Shown here: one piece after another, positions 12,830 to 13,145 of the stretch | Layout: each line of letters begins with the position of its first letter | How positions within the stretch are numbered: the stretch's first letter is position 1 | NCBI GenBank assembly: GCA_964575345.1 | Contig: CAZNQD010000057.1 | Location: forward strand, 1-13,145 | DNA: 13,145 nucleotides | Source of the DNA: UBA1402 sp964575345 | GTDB lineage: Bacteria; Bacteroidota; Bacteroidia; Bacteroidales; UBA1402 | Reading direction: 5' to 3' | The notes under the pieces: generated by a model | What the model was told of the DNA's origin: nothing | The model's database searches: none | What the model saw: only the letters and a program-made list of their open reading frames with translations | Made by a program: the position numbers and the translations under genes

Positions 12830-13145
12830 ATGGAAATGATTATTGAGGGAGGCAATAAAATGCCTTTGTGGGCCTTGATCCCTTTTGTCCTGATGTTGCT
12901 GACCATTGCTGTCAGCCCGTTGATTGTGGGCCATTGGTGGGAAAAAAACAGGCATAAAATGGTAGTGTCGTTATTTTTAGGGATACCAACGGCTATTTTC
13001 TTAATAAATAAGGGTTTGTATCACGAATTGGAAAATCAGATTTTAAGCGATTATCTGCCTTTTATTGTTTTATTATGCTCTTTGTTTGTTATAGCCGGAG
13101 GCATACACCTGAGTGGAGATATAATGGCCAAACCTTCGGTAAACA
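12830..13145 (+). CDS. NhaD/ion-transporter-type sodium:proton antiporter, N-terminal part (3' end outside window)
   Basis: An ATG at 12830 opens a frame that runs off the window without a stop, giving 105 residues. It begins MEMIIEGG and continues with a helix KMPLWALIPFVLMLLTIAVSP, then HWWEKNRHKMV, FLGIPTAIFLI, and YLPFIVLLCSLFVIAGGIHLSGD. The PLW-x-x-IPF opening, the HWWEKN loop and the PFI-x-LL-x-SLFVI-x-GGI block match the N-terminus of the NhaD-like / citrate-arsenite ion transporter superfamily members annotated as sodium:proton antiporters. It starts 29 bp after the CPA antiporter stop, so it is probably in the same transcript and shares a role in Na+/H+ homeostasis. The leader is AT-rich with no strong Shine-Dalgarno sequence. 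Confidence 0.82.
   Translation, partial: MEMIIEGGNKMPLWALIPFVLMLLTIAVSPLIVGHWWEKNRHKMVVSLFLGIPTAIFLINKGLYHELENQILSDYLPFIVLLCSLFVIAGGIHLSGDIMAKPSVN

Noticed and set aside
1..13145. CRISPR array, tRNA/rRNA genes, transposase or phage genes
   Set aside because: No regularly spaced repeats, no cloverleaf-like or rRNA-like stretch and no mobile-element protein motifs were seen on either strand.

Overview
The window reads as a scaffold piece from a member of the Bacteroidota, most likely Bacteroidales. Four things point there: a glycoside hydrolase tail ending in a type IX secretion (T9SS) sorting domain, a very long SecA (1100 aa) with a C-terminal zinc motif, a DUF4105/Lnb-type lipoprotein N-acyltransferase, and promoter-like TAnnTTTG boxes instead of classical -10 elements. 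No RNA genes, CRISPR arrays, insertion sequences or phage genes were seen. A block of exactly 100 Ns (1339-1438) is an assembly gap.

Layout. 2-619 (+) is the C-terminal end of a GH127-like secreted glycosidase with a T9SS tail. 734-2467 (+) holds kbl (cut by the gap) and complete tdh, the two-step threonine-to-glycine pathway. The apparent single 577-aa reading frame across the Ns is an artefact. 2475-9539 (-) is a four-gene, same-strand run in transcription order lnb -> alkaline-phosphatase-like protein -> secA -> SDR oxidoreductase. lnb and the phosphatase-like gene overlap by 4 nt. 9740-10123 (+) is a small three-helix membrane protein (DUF6249-like), divergent from lnb. 10211-11074 (-) is a secreted GH16 beta-glucanase. 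11193-12800 (+) is a CPA-type cation:proton antiporter with an unusual 108-residue insertion. 12830 to the window end (+) is the N-terminus of a second antiporter, NhaD/ion-transporter type.

How the genes relate. The minus-strand run looks like an envelope-biogenesis unit: SecA drives export across the inner membrane, Lnb N-acylates exported lipoproteins, and between them sits an exported phosphatase-fold protein. That protein appears to have lost its nucleophile and five of its six metal ligands. It is the most interesting item here, a probable pseudoenzyme tightly coupled to lnb. The tandem antiporters form a likely ion/pH homeostasis operon. The two secreted glycosidases fit a polysaccharide-degrading lifestyle but are not adjacent.

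Regulatory structure is concentrated in two divergent intergenic regions (9599-9739 and 11075-11192). Each carries candidate TAnnTTTG promoters, and the first also carries two perfect palindromes placed on or beside these boxes. All promoter calls rest on motif reading alone.
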